NCBI GenBank assembly: GCA_001599815.1
Contig: BCIA01000003.1
Location: 3,410,001-3,474,000 of the forward strand
Length of the DNA stretch: 64,000 nt
Source: Furcasterigmium furcatum
Lineage: Eukaryota > Ascomycota > Sordariomycetes > Glomerellales > Plectosphaerellaceae
Direction of reading: 5' to 3'
This document shows positions 52,938 to 63,566 of the stretch, in pieces. Positions within the stretch are counted from its first letter, which is position 1. Every line of letters begins with the position of its first letter. The notes under the pieces are model-generated. The model did no database searches. It saw only the letters and a list, made by a program, of their open reading frames with translations, and had not been told where the DNA came from. The position numbers and the translations under genes are program-made.

Positions 52938-55900
52938 TCGTGTTCGCTTAAAGATGCTTCAAGAGCCACGTATATGGACAGCAACATAGTTGAACCGGCC
53001 ATGTATTCTATGACCCCGGGCTGTGGTCGTATTTGGTTCAGTGGACCAGCGATGGCCCAGTGTTGTATGTTTTTGGCCCGCTTGCCTCTCGGTTCAGAGG
53101 GCAACCAACAGCAGCGACAGGTTGCAAACCCTGGACTTGTCAACTTGGCGATGACTTGGGCACAACGTGGAATACGGTCTGAAACAGGCATTCGACTTCC
53201 CGAGTACTTCCCGGCAGAGGCAAGGAACGAAATGCAAGATGCTGCCTGTTCGTTAATACGGACTACTTGGCTGGGATGCTTCGTTGGCTGCGAAGAGGCT
53301 GGCTAGCTGGAGAAGCCTCCCATCCATGACCCGTGTCGCGTGAGCGAGGATAATGTAGTAGATTCCAGGCTTCGCAGACCTACCGACTGAGACTCCTGAG
53401 ATCGATGGGCTCCGTCAAGCCTTCATCGCCCATGCTACTTGTCTAGCTGACATCATGACAACCTCAAGACCGATCTGAGGGCTGGCAGTGACGACAGCCG
53501 AGCAGCTCGGCGTTGGTCGCACAACATGACGCTCGAGTCCTGTGCCTGTGCGCCGTGCCACATGGCCCCCGGCCCAGGCTACACGAGCTCGACCCGACCG
53601 TCGGCGTCGCCTGCGGTCAACGATGCGGTGTCACGCATCTCGAAGATGCGGTCTGCGATCGCGCAGGCCTGAAGCCACCAGGCGTGAAATGGGCAGAGGT
53701 CAACTTGGCGAAACAGCCACGTGGGATCGACGTCGGTTTTTCGAAGTCTGGCTTTCTATCCGGATGCAGACGTTGGCCCGTGGCTGAAGCCAGGCCGTTG
53801 AGGGCGTGAGACCGATGGCGATGGTGTGCAGAGCCGATTTCTAACGGCTTTTAAATTCAGGGGCGACCGTGCTATCATGCCGCCTCGAAAGGCCCCCATG
53901 ACTCCGGGCAGGTTACGGAGGAATGACCAAGCGCTGCAAATTGCGCATTTCGCAATATATGGAAGCCGTTCGAGCAAGGAGCTGCCGTGGAGCATCCGAG
54001 ATCTGAGCTCCTCCTCGAAATCAATCCTGTCGTGTCGGGCGGGACTCCGCCGGGGGATGCATTCAGGGGGTGTTATACGAGGGTCAGCGGCGGAACTGCC
54101 TGCCGACAAGCACAGCCCGTCGCTGCTAGCATAGGAGTCTCTGGAGATGGCTTCCCTTTAGGCCTCTGTTCAGTGGATAGCATGACGTTCCAACCCCACG
54201 GACGTCAAAGAACTCTGCAGCGGGCCATCGTGTTCGGGCAGCGCGAACTCGGACGCTGGTCAGTCGGATCATTCTCTCGGCCGCGCTGGCCAGCCTCCTT
54301 TGGGCGACGAGATAAATTTAGCAGAGCGACTATGACTGCGTCGGCCTAGCGCGCGGGTGGGCAGACCTTGTGGCCGCTGCTAGCCCAGCTTTGACTTGCC
54401 GAATGATGGTGTGGTGGTGGCTTTCACCTACCTAAGCAACTTAGGTCAGGGTCAAGCGTCGTTTGAACCCCCAGCGAAGCCCTGGAGGGGCGCGGGTGAG
54501 TCGGGGAGTTTCTCCAGGAGGCCAACCACACTGCCTTCTGGGCAACAGTCGCCAAGAGGCGGCTAGAAGGGCGACGATACCACCCAGCCCCGCGGCCTGC
54601 CCGTCGCCCCCCGATCTGGGCTTCGGGAATCGGCGAGTGCATGGCATCACGGGCTTGGTCGCCCTTGGCCTTCGTGGGCGCGCATTCCAGGGGAGAGACA
54701 GTCTTGACTCTTGATCGACTGCTCAGCTCGGACGGGCGGCCTTGGGCCTCTGCTCTAGAGTGATCCGAGCTTCGTTTGCTAGCTGTCAATGAGGCGCGGG
54801 CCCCTTCCCTGTCGAAGATGAGACAGAGGCGGGCAACATGGGCTGACAGATGCGAGAACAGGCTGCCAGGCAGGTAGCCAGGTGACAGCAGCGCAAAAGT
54901 GGACGGGCCACAGACTGCCGAGGGCCCAGCGTCTGCTCGCGCGTGCCGCCGTACAGGCAAGACCTTGTGCACAGCCACCACCGATACGAGTCTTCGCCCT
55001 TAGCAGCCATGCTGTAGGCATGCTGCTGGCGGGTTGCATTTTGTCGTGATGGAGTCCTCGTGTGGAAGATGACTCGTGAGGGCATTGATGACAAGATCCG
55101 AGGACGAGTGATCCCATCGTACGGATGGGCGCCGGGCACATGAGAGTCTGTGCCATTCGTGGTGGGCTTGGGATCGTCTCTCTTCCCCGCCACTGCCCAC
55201 ATGATCACCCAGCCGTCCGCTTCTCAGTAGCGACCATGACATGAGACAAGCTTGCGCAAACGAAGAGTCGAGATTTCTGGGAGAAGAAACAACCAAGGAG
55301 CCGGTGAGGTCGGGTTTACCCTCTGTCTCGGGGCAAGAAAGGGGTCCTCGACGCCCTTGGGGCTTGCGACTATGAGTGGCTGGCGCAGGCACTCGGTAAT
55401 TCTTGTAAGTCGCCGACCGCTCTTTTCGGCAGAGGAGAAGAAGGAACGAGAAGCATCTCGAGAAACAGGCCGTCAGGCGTTTCAAACACTGACCGAAGAC
55501 GGCTGCTGGTCTCTGTCGCCGCGAGCCCGTTGGTCGAGAAGAATCGATTCGGTGTTTTGCGAGACTCGATGGTGATACCCGACGCGACCCCTTTTTCTCC
55601 ACCCACCGAGGCCCCTAAAGCGCCCCCTCCACGCCCATCGATGAACCCCCGGGGCTTCTTCGAGGTGTGGGCACTGACAGCACCCCTAGCTTCGGCCTGG
55701 CGGCCTTCCTTGGCCCCTTGGCCCCTTTGGGCAGGGATAGGCAGGGATGAAATGCAAGGATCGTCCACTTTTGTTTAGGGAACCACACAGCTGGCACAAG
55801 CTGGTTAGCACAACTCCCGTCTTGGGTGCGGCGGCGTCTCCATGCCGTGTTCTGGAGGATCGACGGCAGCCAAGCTGCGCGGCGCTTGCTCTTTTGAGGC

Positions 55901-56764
55901 GGCGCGGACAAGGAGCTTTCAGGTGAAGAGGACGGTGACAAGGCGCGGAACCATCACCAGTCTTGCGACAGAACTTTGTGAGCATCAGCAAAAGACCGTT
56001 GATCGTGGCAATTGAAAGGGGTGAGTTTCTGGCTCTCCCGGGACTTCCATAGCCAGAGTCTCGATCGGGCAGTGCCACTCGTCTGGTCCCTTCCATCTGA
56101 AAGACCAGACCACCCACCGGCAGGCAGACCAATCATGCCGTCATGAACCCCCAGAGCTGAATAACGTCGACCAGTCAGTTCCGTGGACTGTCTCTCAGTT
56201 GCCCCGTGAAATTCCAGCCCCCCAAGACACCCGATTTCCCATCCCTTGATTGGAGCGCACCCACCCTTTCTTCAGGGGGAAAACAACAGCCATCACGGAC
56301 CCCCCCTTCACGGATTCGCACCCCCAGCCGACCAGCTTGCCAACCCCCTGCCTCCGCCTTACGAAGCCGAACCCTGCCCACATCGTATCGACATGCTCTT
56401 GGCGGCTGGGCATGCTGCCATGTGCCTGCCTTAGTCGCCCCCGGCACCAGGGGTCTTTCTCTCTCTGACCAGAGGAGACCGCGGGTCTCCGGCACCAGAC
56501 ACCCATGAATAATAATAAAACCGCCGTCTCCTTTTCCCTCGCCCTGACTCCTGCCCTCCCTCTCTCCTCCTCCTCACCTTGAATCTCAAGTAACAACCCA
56601 ATTCTCCGTTGTTTTCTTCTTCCTAAACCCCTCAACCGTCTCCCTCGCTCATAGTCGGTTCTTCTCTCTGCCTTTTTTCACTTACACTCGCTCGCTCGCT
56701 ACCAGCGCCTACCTACGCACCTATTCCCTCCTAATAATTCACCCTCCCATCATCAGCCGCAACA

Positions 56765-57989
56765 ATGTTCACCAAGGCCCTCATCCTGGCCCTGGCCGCC
56801 GCCTCCACCACTCTCGCCCAGACTCACACTGACTGCGATCCCCGTGAGAAGAGTAAGCCGTACCACCTCCAGAAGCTGCCCCGGGACGCGTCACTGACCT
56901 CGTCGACTCACAGGGTGCCCCGCCGCCCCTGCTCTGGCCAAGAGCGTCGACATCGACTTCACCAAGGGCAACGGTGACGAGTACCTCCACACCCTCGAGG
57001 GCACCAAGGTCACCTACGACGGCTCCAAGGGTGCCGTCTTCTCCATCGCCAACGAGAAGCAGGCCCCCACCAAGGCCTCCAACGACTACATCTTCTTCGG
57101 TGAGCTTCACTGCGAGGTCCAGGCCGCCGCCGGCAAGGGCATCGTCACCTCCATCGTCCTCCAGTCCGACGACCTCGACGAGATCGACTGGGAGTGGGTT
57201 GGCGGCGACAACGCCCAGGTCCAGACCAACTACTTCGGCAAGGGTGACGACGGCACCTACGACCGCGGCGGTTTCCACGCCGTCGAGAACCCCACCGGCC
57301 AGTTCCACAAGTACGGCATCATCTGGACCCACGAGAAGATCGACTGGACCATCGATGGCCAGGTCATCCGCACCCTGACCTACGAGGAGGCCAAGGGCGG
57401 TACCAAGTTCCCCCAGTCTCCCATGCAGATCAAGATCGGCACCTGGACTGCCGGTCGCTCCGACGCCCCCAAGGGCACCGTCGAGTGGGCTGGCGGCATT
57501 GCCGACTTCAGCAACGGCCCCGCCCTCGGCTACTACAAGAACTGCAAGATCGTCGACTACATGGGCGGCAAGGACGCTGCCACCGAGTACGCCTACCCCG
57601 ACGGCTACGACGGCAGCTGGCAGCAGGTCATCATCAAGAACGACGGCTCCAAGTCTGATGATGAGGACGAGACCACCACCGCTAAGACCACCACCAAGGC
57701 CCCCGCCACCACCACCAAGTCTTCTTCCTCTGAGTCCACCTCCGAGGCCACCAGCACTGAGGAGTCCTCTTCCGCCGAGTCCACCGCCGAGTCCTCTTCC
57801 GCCGAGGAGTCTGACTCCGTCTCCGAGTCTGGTTCCGCTTCCCGCCCCACCCCCTCCGACGACTCCGACGCCCCCTCCGGCACCTCTGACGGCACCACCG
57901 AGGAGTCTGAGGAGCCCGCCGCCGGCATGATGGTCAAGGCCAACATCGCCCTCGGCGCCGCTGGCCTGCTCGCCGCTTTCTTCCTGTAA
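56765..57989 (+). CDS. CRH1: GPI-anchored CRH-family GH16 cell-wall transglycosylase
   Basis: Extracellular enzyme that cross-links chitin to beta-glucan in the cell wall; 387 aa. Exons are 56765-56852 and 56914-57989. The signal peptide is residues 1-19 (MFTKALILALAAASTTLAQ). The intron separates DCDPREK from RCPAAPALAKSVDIDF and its removal restores the Cys pair. The catalytic DEIDWEWVG motif gives Glu119 (nucleophile) and Glu123 (acid/base). Downstream motifs NYFGKG, DWTIDGQVIRTL and KIGTWTAGRSDAPKGTVEWAGG are standard for GH16 subfamily 18. After about residue 280 comes a Ser/Thr/Glu-rich stalk for O-glycosylation. The last ~22 residues are hydrophobic (VKANIALGAAGLLAAFFL), a GPI-attachment signal. 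The long CT-rich leader suggests high expression. Confidence 0.95.
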
Positions 57990-59463
57990 AGCGTCACGGG
58001 CACCTGAGCCATGACAAGTCGCGAGAGGCCGGGTCGCCGCGGGAGAGCTGATTGTACAATTGCACCTACCCTTCACTGTCCACTCCTTTGCAGGACTGTC
58101 CCCTCCTCCCGCGCCCCGGCGCCGGGGAGCTGGACAGGGCCTTTCTTGCCCAATACATTGGTTTTTTTAATGGAATCACGCTCTCCCTCCCCGTCAGCCC
58201 CCCCAAACGGAGCACCACGCAACGTCAAACACTGCGGGACGATCCGGACCCCTCGAGAATTTTCTTCGTTTTTCGGCAACGACAAAAAGGCGTTCTTGAT
58301 TATACAATGGGATAACTCGGGTCGGCCCGCATGCTCCCTGGGTGGGTTCTTGCATTTGGACGGGGACAGGCACACATATCAGCCGCGGTGGATAGGAACT
58401 CGGACTCTTCTTGCATCGGAGGTGCGGACTGTCGTTCGCGGTCTTTGGGTCGATGTCCCGTCTTGATTTTCCGGGGCTCGCCGCTGTAAATGGAATTCTC
58501 TGCATGATACCTTTTTTCTAGACTGCGGGCTTGCCAGGTAGATGGGCTGAAGCCATGAGATGGATGGGAATTGAAAGGATGTCAGATCATGTATATGTGC
58601 CAAGGCCGTGTTGTCTGTGATGTGTTTCGAGATGAGTGCGATGACGGCATCAGTGGGCTGATTGCCGTATCCCCCGGCCGAGGGAAGCGAGGGAAGTCCG
58701 GCGTGCGGTGGGAGGGGGCCCTCATTTCCAGGAGCCGAGATGTGTAATCTCCGTTGGGGCGGGACAGCGCAGGGATACGCGTTGTGGGCAGAGGATGAGC
58801 TTTGTGAATGGATGATCGACTTGTCGAGGCGTTCTGGGGGTTCAGTTGGTACGACTGAGGCCTCGTCCTCGAGGTAGATGGCTTGAAGAGAGATGGGTGT
58901 GAATGAGAGGAAGATGAGGGGGTGAGGTTTTAGTCTTCGGATATTGAGAGGTCTTGGGCGCCAAGTTGTCCGTCAGCACTCAATCGTCTTGGCTTCTGAT
59001 CTGCCGACCCTGGCAGGCTGGGCGTCTCTTTGCCCTTGCCCGGGGGCGGGTCTGAGTCTGAGGGCATCGTTCGTCTGATGAGGGTGAGGCGATGCTGGCT
59101 GTTTTCTCCGTCCATGTCATCTTCTGTTCTTGGGCTGTGAGCTGGCCTTATATGAGATTGAAGAATACGTCGCAGTCCAGTTAGAGACTCCGGCTAGGGC
59201 ATGAGATGATTGAATGGGCTTCTCTCGTGGTATCTGAACGGGAAGGCATTTGTATCCTAGGCTTGGTTTTTCGTTCACTAATAAATCGTCGCTTATGTAA
59301 ACGGTGCTTGGGAATCAAAGTATGTTCTTCGGAGTATACCGCTGAATACAGACATCCAGAAAGCAAAAAAGGAAATCTCGACTGCGCTTGCTAAGCCATA
59401 GGGTGAGTGGCGCGGTTCTCATATCGATGAGCTGACAGTCGGCGTATCAACGTCTGATGGCTG
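57990..59463. other. intergenic 1.5 kb
   Basis: No gene is firmly supported. A 61-codon minus-strand frame (58930-59115) starting MDGENSQHRLTLIRR has a natural-looking hydrophilic composition but no other support. Confidence 0.4.
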
Positions 59464-60502
59464 TCACCCCGTCTCCTCAAACGTACCGTCCTCGCGCATC
59501 TTCCTGATAATGGGCTCCAGCAACCGCGGCAGAATCTCCGCCGCATCCCCCTCAAACGCAAAGTCCCGCTCGCCCAGCTCGGCCTGGTCGATTTCCATGT
59601 TCACAACGCATACCCTCGCGCCGGCATCCTCAGCCCTCTCAATGTACCCAGAGGCGGGCGACACCTGACGGTGAATCGACGTTAGCTTTGTGGTCCAGTG
59701 TTGAAAAGAAAGTAGTAGGGATTCTCACCTGCGCAGACGTGCCGAGGACGAGAATGACGTCGACGGGGCCTCTGTCGATCCACGCATCGATTTCGTTGAG
59801 CATATCTTCGTCGAGAGACTCCCCGAACCAGACAACGCCCGGGCGGAGGAGTTTCTGGCACTCCGGGCACTGCGGCAGGGCAGAGAGCTTGACAGATGGG
59901 AGGGGGGTGGAGAGGTCCAGGAGTGGGAAGGGCTTCGTCGGGTCGGTGGGGGCGGTCTCTGAGGCCAGTGCTAAGGCGGGAACGAGAGGGTCCTTGGTGT
60001 TGCTGTGCTCGATGTGGGAGCAGTGCTCGCTGGAGCACTTGATGGTGAAGAGGTTGCCGTGGAGGGTGCGCAGCTGGTGCAGGGGGTGGCCGGCGCGCTG
60101 AGAAAGGTCTGCGGTGGTGTTAGTGTGTTGATGTAGTAGTTCTTTGGTCTGGCCACGCATCTTGGGCCCGGACTTACTGTCGACGTTCTGCGTCAGGCAT
60201 AGGAAGTTCTCCCTCTTCTTGGCGAGGGCGGCCAGGGCGTAATGTGCGGGGTTCGGCTTCGCTTCGAGGGCCATGTGGCGGCGGTAAGCGTAGAAGAACC
60301 AGACCTTGGCCGGGTCGGAATCGAACGCCCAGGGTGTCGCGAGGGAGGTCGCCTTGTGGTTGCGCCAGAGGCCGCCGGCGCCGCGGAAGGTCGGGAGGCC
60401 GGAGGAGGCGGAGAGGCCGGCGCCGCAGAGCGCCATGATGCGGGGGTTCCGCTTCTGGGCGAGGACGGCGTGGAACGCCGCGATGTCGTTGCTGGGCGGC
60501 AT
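59464..60502 (-). CDS. class III sirtuin (SIRT5-like deacylase)
   Basis: NAD+-dependent lysine deacylase of 301 aa; exons 60178-60502, 59729-60108, 59464-59664, with introns of 69 and 64 bp. The Rossmann motif is CGAGLSASSGLPTFRG, NAD contacts are TQNVDNLSQRAGHP (joined across intron 1), and the catalytic His125 is in LHGNLF. The zinc site has Cys133 and Cys138 (IKCSSEHC) and CPEC, followed by LLRPGVVWFGESLDED. The motif FYAYRR gives Tyr71-X2-Arg74, aligned with SIRT5 Tyr102/Arg105, which bind the carboxylate of succinyl-, malonyl- or glutaryl-lysine. So a desuccinylase/demalonylase activity is predicted over deacetylation. No clear mitochondrial presequence is seen, so location is open. Confidence 0.92.
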
Positions 60503-61579
60503 GGTGAAGCTATGCCTGGACTTCTGAGATTCAAGCGATGTTGTTCTGTACCAGTTTGCGGGGGCCGTGCTGATGGGATGAAGAAAATAAGAGATGGACC
60601 GTCAGGATGAGGAGAGGAGAGAGTATTGGGGTCAGAGTCGGACTGTCATCATTAATACTTGGCATCCCTGTCCGGCCGACAAGCCCTGACCACAAACAAC
60701 TCATTGGATTGTTTGGGCGAACAGTCGAGACGCCTAGAATTCTCTGGGACCAGTCTGAATAGGCAGCAGTGGCCATCTCTCTGGATGCCTTTGGTTGTCT
60801 CCGCCTCGTCTCACTGACACGTCCGCAGCCTTAGTCGTCTGGTTTCTCCAGCAAGTACCGGGCCTCTCCAGCATGGCAAGAAGAATCGCACCACACTTGT
60901 CAATATTTGTAATTTTCTAGACTCTTCCATCGCGTCTCACGCATTGTTTGCATTCAGAGACAGGTTTTCCACTGCCCCAGGTCAACAGAAACTTCGTGGG
61001 TTTCCAAACCCCCAACCCCCAACCAGGCGCGGTTCATGAATACTTCAGGCTGCCATAATTCACCGCCAAGTCAACTCATTGATTCTCTGCTCCGCCAGCA
61101 CCATCTTCTCGTTTGGCGAGTTGCGCATAAAGACCAGCGCTACTCCACAGGACACGAATGGTCCATCTTATCCATGTCTGGAGCTCTGCGCCTCGCCCTC
61201 CTCCCACAACTTCATAATTCTCCCAGCTTCACTATGATACCGCAAGCAGCAGGTATGGAATGCGAGTCGCAATGAGAAGGCAGTACCGTTTTCATCGAGT
61301 AACTTCTGGGCACAAACCGCTCTCGAGGCTCGGCTGCCGATGTCGTGCCATGGCTGGATAACGTCTTTCCGTGGGCTGGCTCCTGAACACGGAGGCGCAT
61401 CGGTTGAGAAGGCCAGTGAAGAGATGAGGAAGCGGCCATGGGGTGCCGAATAGGTCCATGATAGAACCATAGAGGATTGGCGGAATAAATACCATGCTGG
61501 AAGTTGGGGGTTCGAACATGTATATGTATCCGGGACTGAAGGCCGTGCCTGATAGCATCGCCCGAAACCCTGATCCAGC
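60503..61579. other. intergenic, sirtuin promoter to 5S rRNA
   Basis: These 1077 bp hold the sirtuin promoter and sequence upstream of the 5S gene. No protein gene is recognised. Confidence 0.5.
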
Positions 61580-61698
61580 ACATACGACCATACCCGTCAG
61601 AGAACTCGGCATCCCGTCCGCTCTGCCCTAGATAAACTGGCGAGGGCTGGATTAGTAGTTGGGTCGGTGACGACCAGCGAATACCCGGTGTTGTATGT
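61580..61698 (+). rRNA. 5S ribosomal RNA gene (variant sequence)
   Basis: A 119-nt element matches fungal 5S rRNA at all diagnostic places. It starts ACATACGACCATA and carries CATCCCGTCCGCTCT (loop C region), GATTAGTAGTTGGGT, CGGTGACGACCAGCGAATA (C-box region) and the end GTTGTATGT. The ends pair perfectly as helix I (61580-61588 with 61690-61698, one G-U). Helix II also pairs (CGTCAG with CTGGCG, one G-U) and helix III (GGCA with TGCC), even though these bases differ from the common Neurospora alpha type. The differences are therefore compensated, as in a functional isotype rather than a random pseudogene. It stands alone among protein genes, the dispersed arrangement usual in Pezizomycotina, and is followed by T-runs for Pol III termination. 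Confidence 0.88.
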
Positions 61699-61708
61699 TT
61701 TTGTTTTT
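61698..61708 (+). terminator. Pol III terminator of the 5S gene
   Basis: Two runs of five T separated by one G follow directly after the 5S 3' end, the standard RNA polymerase III stop signal. Confidence 0.7.
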
Positions 61709-62170
61709 GTCTTTTGCCCTCAATGTGCTTTGTTTGCTTAACATGCCACGGGTGGATGGCGTTAAGCACTGCCTCATGGAAGGTATCCGGAGGAGTCGGT
61801 TTCGCAAAGGGGGCACGCTCCGTGTCCAGGTGGATGCGACCATGTCGCTCAAGGTCGCGGGCTGGGGCGGTGTGCGGTGCTGAGAATGGCTCCCGCAGTA
61901 GGAGCACGACACCAGAAGGGGAATGGTCGAAGGGCTTGTATCCACGGAGGAGCGATGGAGTGTACGAACTGTTTCCATGGTTGTTTCCATGGCCAACTTG
62001 AGGCGACAGGGCCCAGCGAAGCGCTCTGGGTCGTTGATGACCTTGTGGTTTTCCAAGAAGTGCTGCAAGATAGGAGGGCAAGGCGGCCTCCAAAAGGCAA
62101 TCAACGCGAGATAAAGGGTCCCCAAGATGTCCGTGACATATTCCTGACACTTGCGGCCAATGGTATCCCA
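61709..62170. other. intergenic
   Basis: These 462 bp between the 5S gene and the F-box relic show no gene. Confidence 0.45.
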
Positions 62171-62712
62171 TCACAAGAGGTAATAAATTGCCAAGCGGTA
62201 AGGATCGAAAGGACCGGTAGCCTCACTGCTCTCGTCTGGCTGGTGAGAGCAAACTTCGCTCCCGGACTCTTTCACGTCTTCGGAGCGAGCAGCCCTCCAA
62301 CTCAATAATTTCCTTCTCTTTTTTTCTTTGCCAAGGCATACGCGGTGGACAGCTGTGCAGCGGTGGCAGACCAGCTGTCGATGCGTCCGCGTGTCATGGA
62401 GTAGAGGTAGTCGAGCTGCTCTCCTGTCGTCATCAAGTTCTTGACTGACTCCCCTACCACGTGTTGCTGGTACGAGAGGCACACGGGGGTGTGTAGGACG
62501 ATCCGGCGCAACGCGCGGCAGGTTTGGGCCAGGATCAGTCGGTCCGACATGGGCATATGTTGTATGATTAGTATGATGGTGTCGACTGGCTGCTCGAGAA
62601 GGTTGCAGATGTGGCCCGTCCTGGGCTTTGTTCGTTTGTAGTGTCGGACTTGGTTCCAGACACGCTCGATGGCCACCCTCGTTGAAAACGAGGGCATCTG
62701 GATCTGTGACAT
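62171..62712 (-). pseudogene. F-box-like protein gene with a one-base frameshift
   Basis: From ATG 62712 the frame encodes a fungal F-box-like domain: HICNLLEQPVDTIILIIQHM, DRLILAQTCRALRRIVLH. After GRIDSW the frame runs into an unrelated tail and stops at 62302. One frame over, the DNA continues VCHRCTAVHRVCLGKEKKRR and stays open to 62171. That is the Cys-X2-Cys...His pattern that commonly follows the F-box in these fungal proteins (WVCxxCxxLHxxD). The break is at about 62370-62371, where TGGTCTGC would be in frame with one more G. It is either a real inactivating deletion or a base-calling error. The second part is short for the family, so the 3' end may also be lost. F-box proteins normally bring substrates to SCF ubiquitin ligases. 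Confidence 0.55.
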
Positions 62713-63566
62713 GATGGAGGACACCGGAGGAGGTTGAAATCAAGTGCGGAAAGTTATGGGCAAAGGAAAAACTGAGAGTGCGGGCAGTCCGCGTCCTTAA
62801 ATGCCACCCGCCTCGACGAAGTTAACTCGGTTTGAGGCAGACTCGGCACCGACACCAAACATGGTGGCGTCTCCTGAGAAAGCCAGCCATGTCTGGAGTG
62901 TAGCCGCTTAATAATTAACTAAATACTGCGCAAATTTTGGTGAATGATGGCATGCACTCGACTTCATTGTTGTCAACTCTTGTACCCGTTGACATGACGG
63001 TCATCCGATGGGCCGTGACCAGAGTACTCCGGCCCCCGGAGGTCACGGAGGTGTGGAGTATCGGCTGCCCCACCCTTCCGGGCTCCGAGACGACGAGCTT
63101 GCTCCGTCCGAGGCTCGAGCCTGGCAAATATGGATGGTCGTCACTTGATGCAGCGAAGGGCGTGTCATTGAAAATATCCAATGCAGTAAAAAAGTGACCG
63201 TAGTTTCAGGAGAACCCTGCCTTTACAGAAGTCACCTTAGCACCCCGTCAATCACCAAGATCGTTCCTGACCCTTCTTCGGGACTCCAAATGATAATACA
63301 GATAGGAGCTCTCTCTGCAGCCACGTCTCCTTATCATGTTCTATTAATATTTTGTAGAGCTGTGGTGATGATCACTCGCACTCGCATCGTCTCTTATGCA
63401 GTGTCCGAGGCAACTCTTTCCTCTCCGAGCTCTTCGCTGACTTCGACAAGGGGGAGACTAATGCTGGCTTCCTGTGCTGGTTGTTTTTGTAGCGGGCACT
63501 TCAGAAGTCGACTCTCAGAAATTCATCGCTCAAAAGAAAAGAAGCCGAGCAAATGAATGCACCTCC
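62713..63566. other. intergenic
   Basis: These 854 bp between the F-box relic and the terminal hydrolase gene show no supported gene. Confidence 0.45.

Larger units (their letters stand above)
47144..56764. other. 9.6-kb gene-poor region
   Basis: Apart from the decayed relic at 52344-52869, I find no coding sequence with recognisable domains, splice-consistent extension or codon pattern. Open frames of 100-200 codons occur on both strands but look like chance frames in G+C-rich DNA. Base composition by eye is not unusually AT-rich, so it is not a typical RIP-degraded transposon block. The first few hundred bases hold the aldolase promoter and the last few hundred the CT-rich CRH1 promoter. 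Confidence 0.5.

Noticed and set aside
52902..53306. 134-codon plus-strand frame after the relic
   Set aside because: No recognisable family; its start lies inside the tandem duplication and an antisense frame of similar length covers the same bases. Not enough to call a gene.
56781..58076. 431-codon open frame on the minus strand
   Set aside because: Antisense to the CRH1 gene, Gly/Val-rich low-complexity translation, no domain.
58930..59115. 61-codon minus-strand frame with hydrophilic composition
   Set aside because: Looks protein-like but has no homology I recognise and no promoter or splice support; left uncalled.
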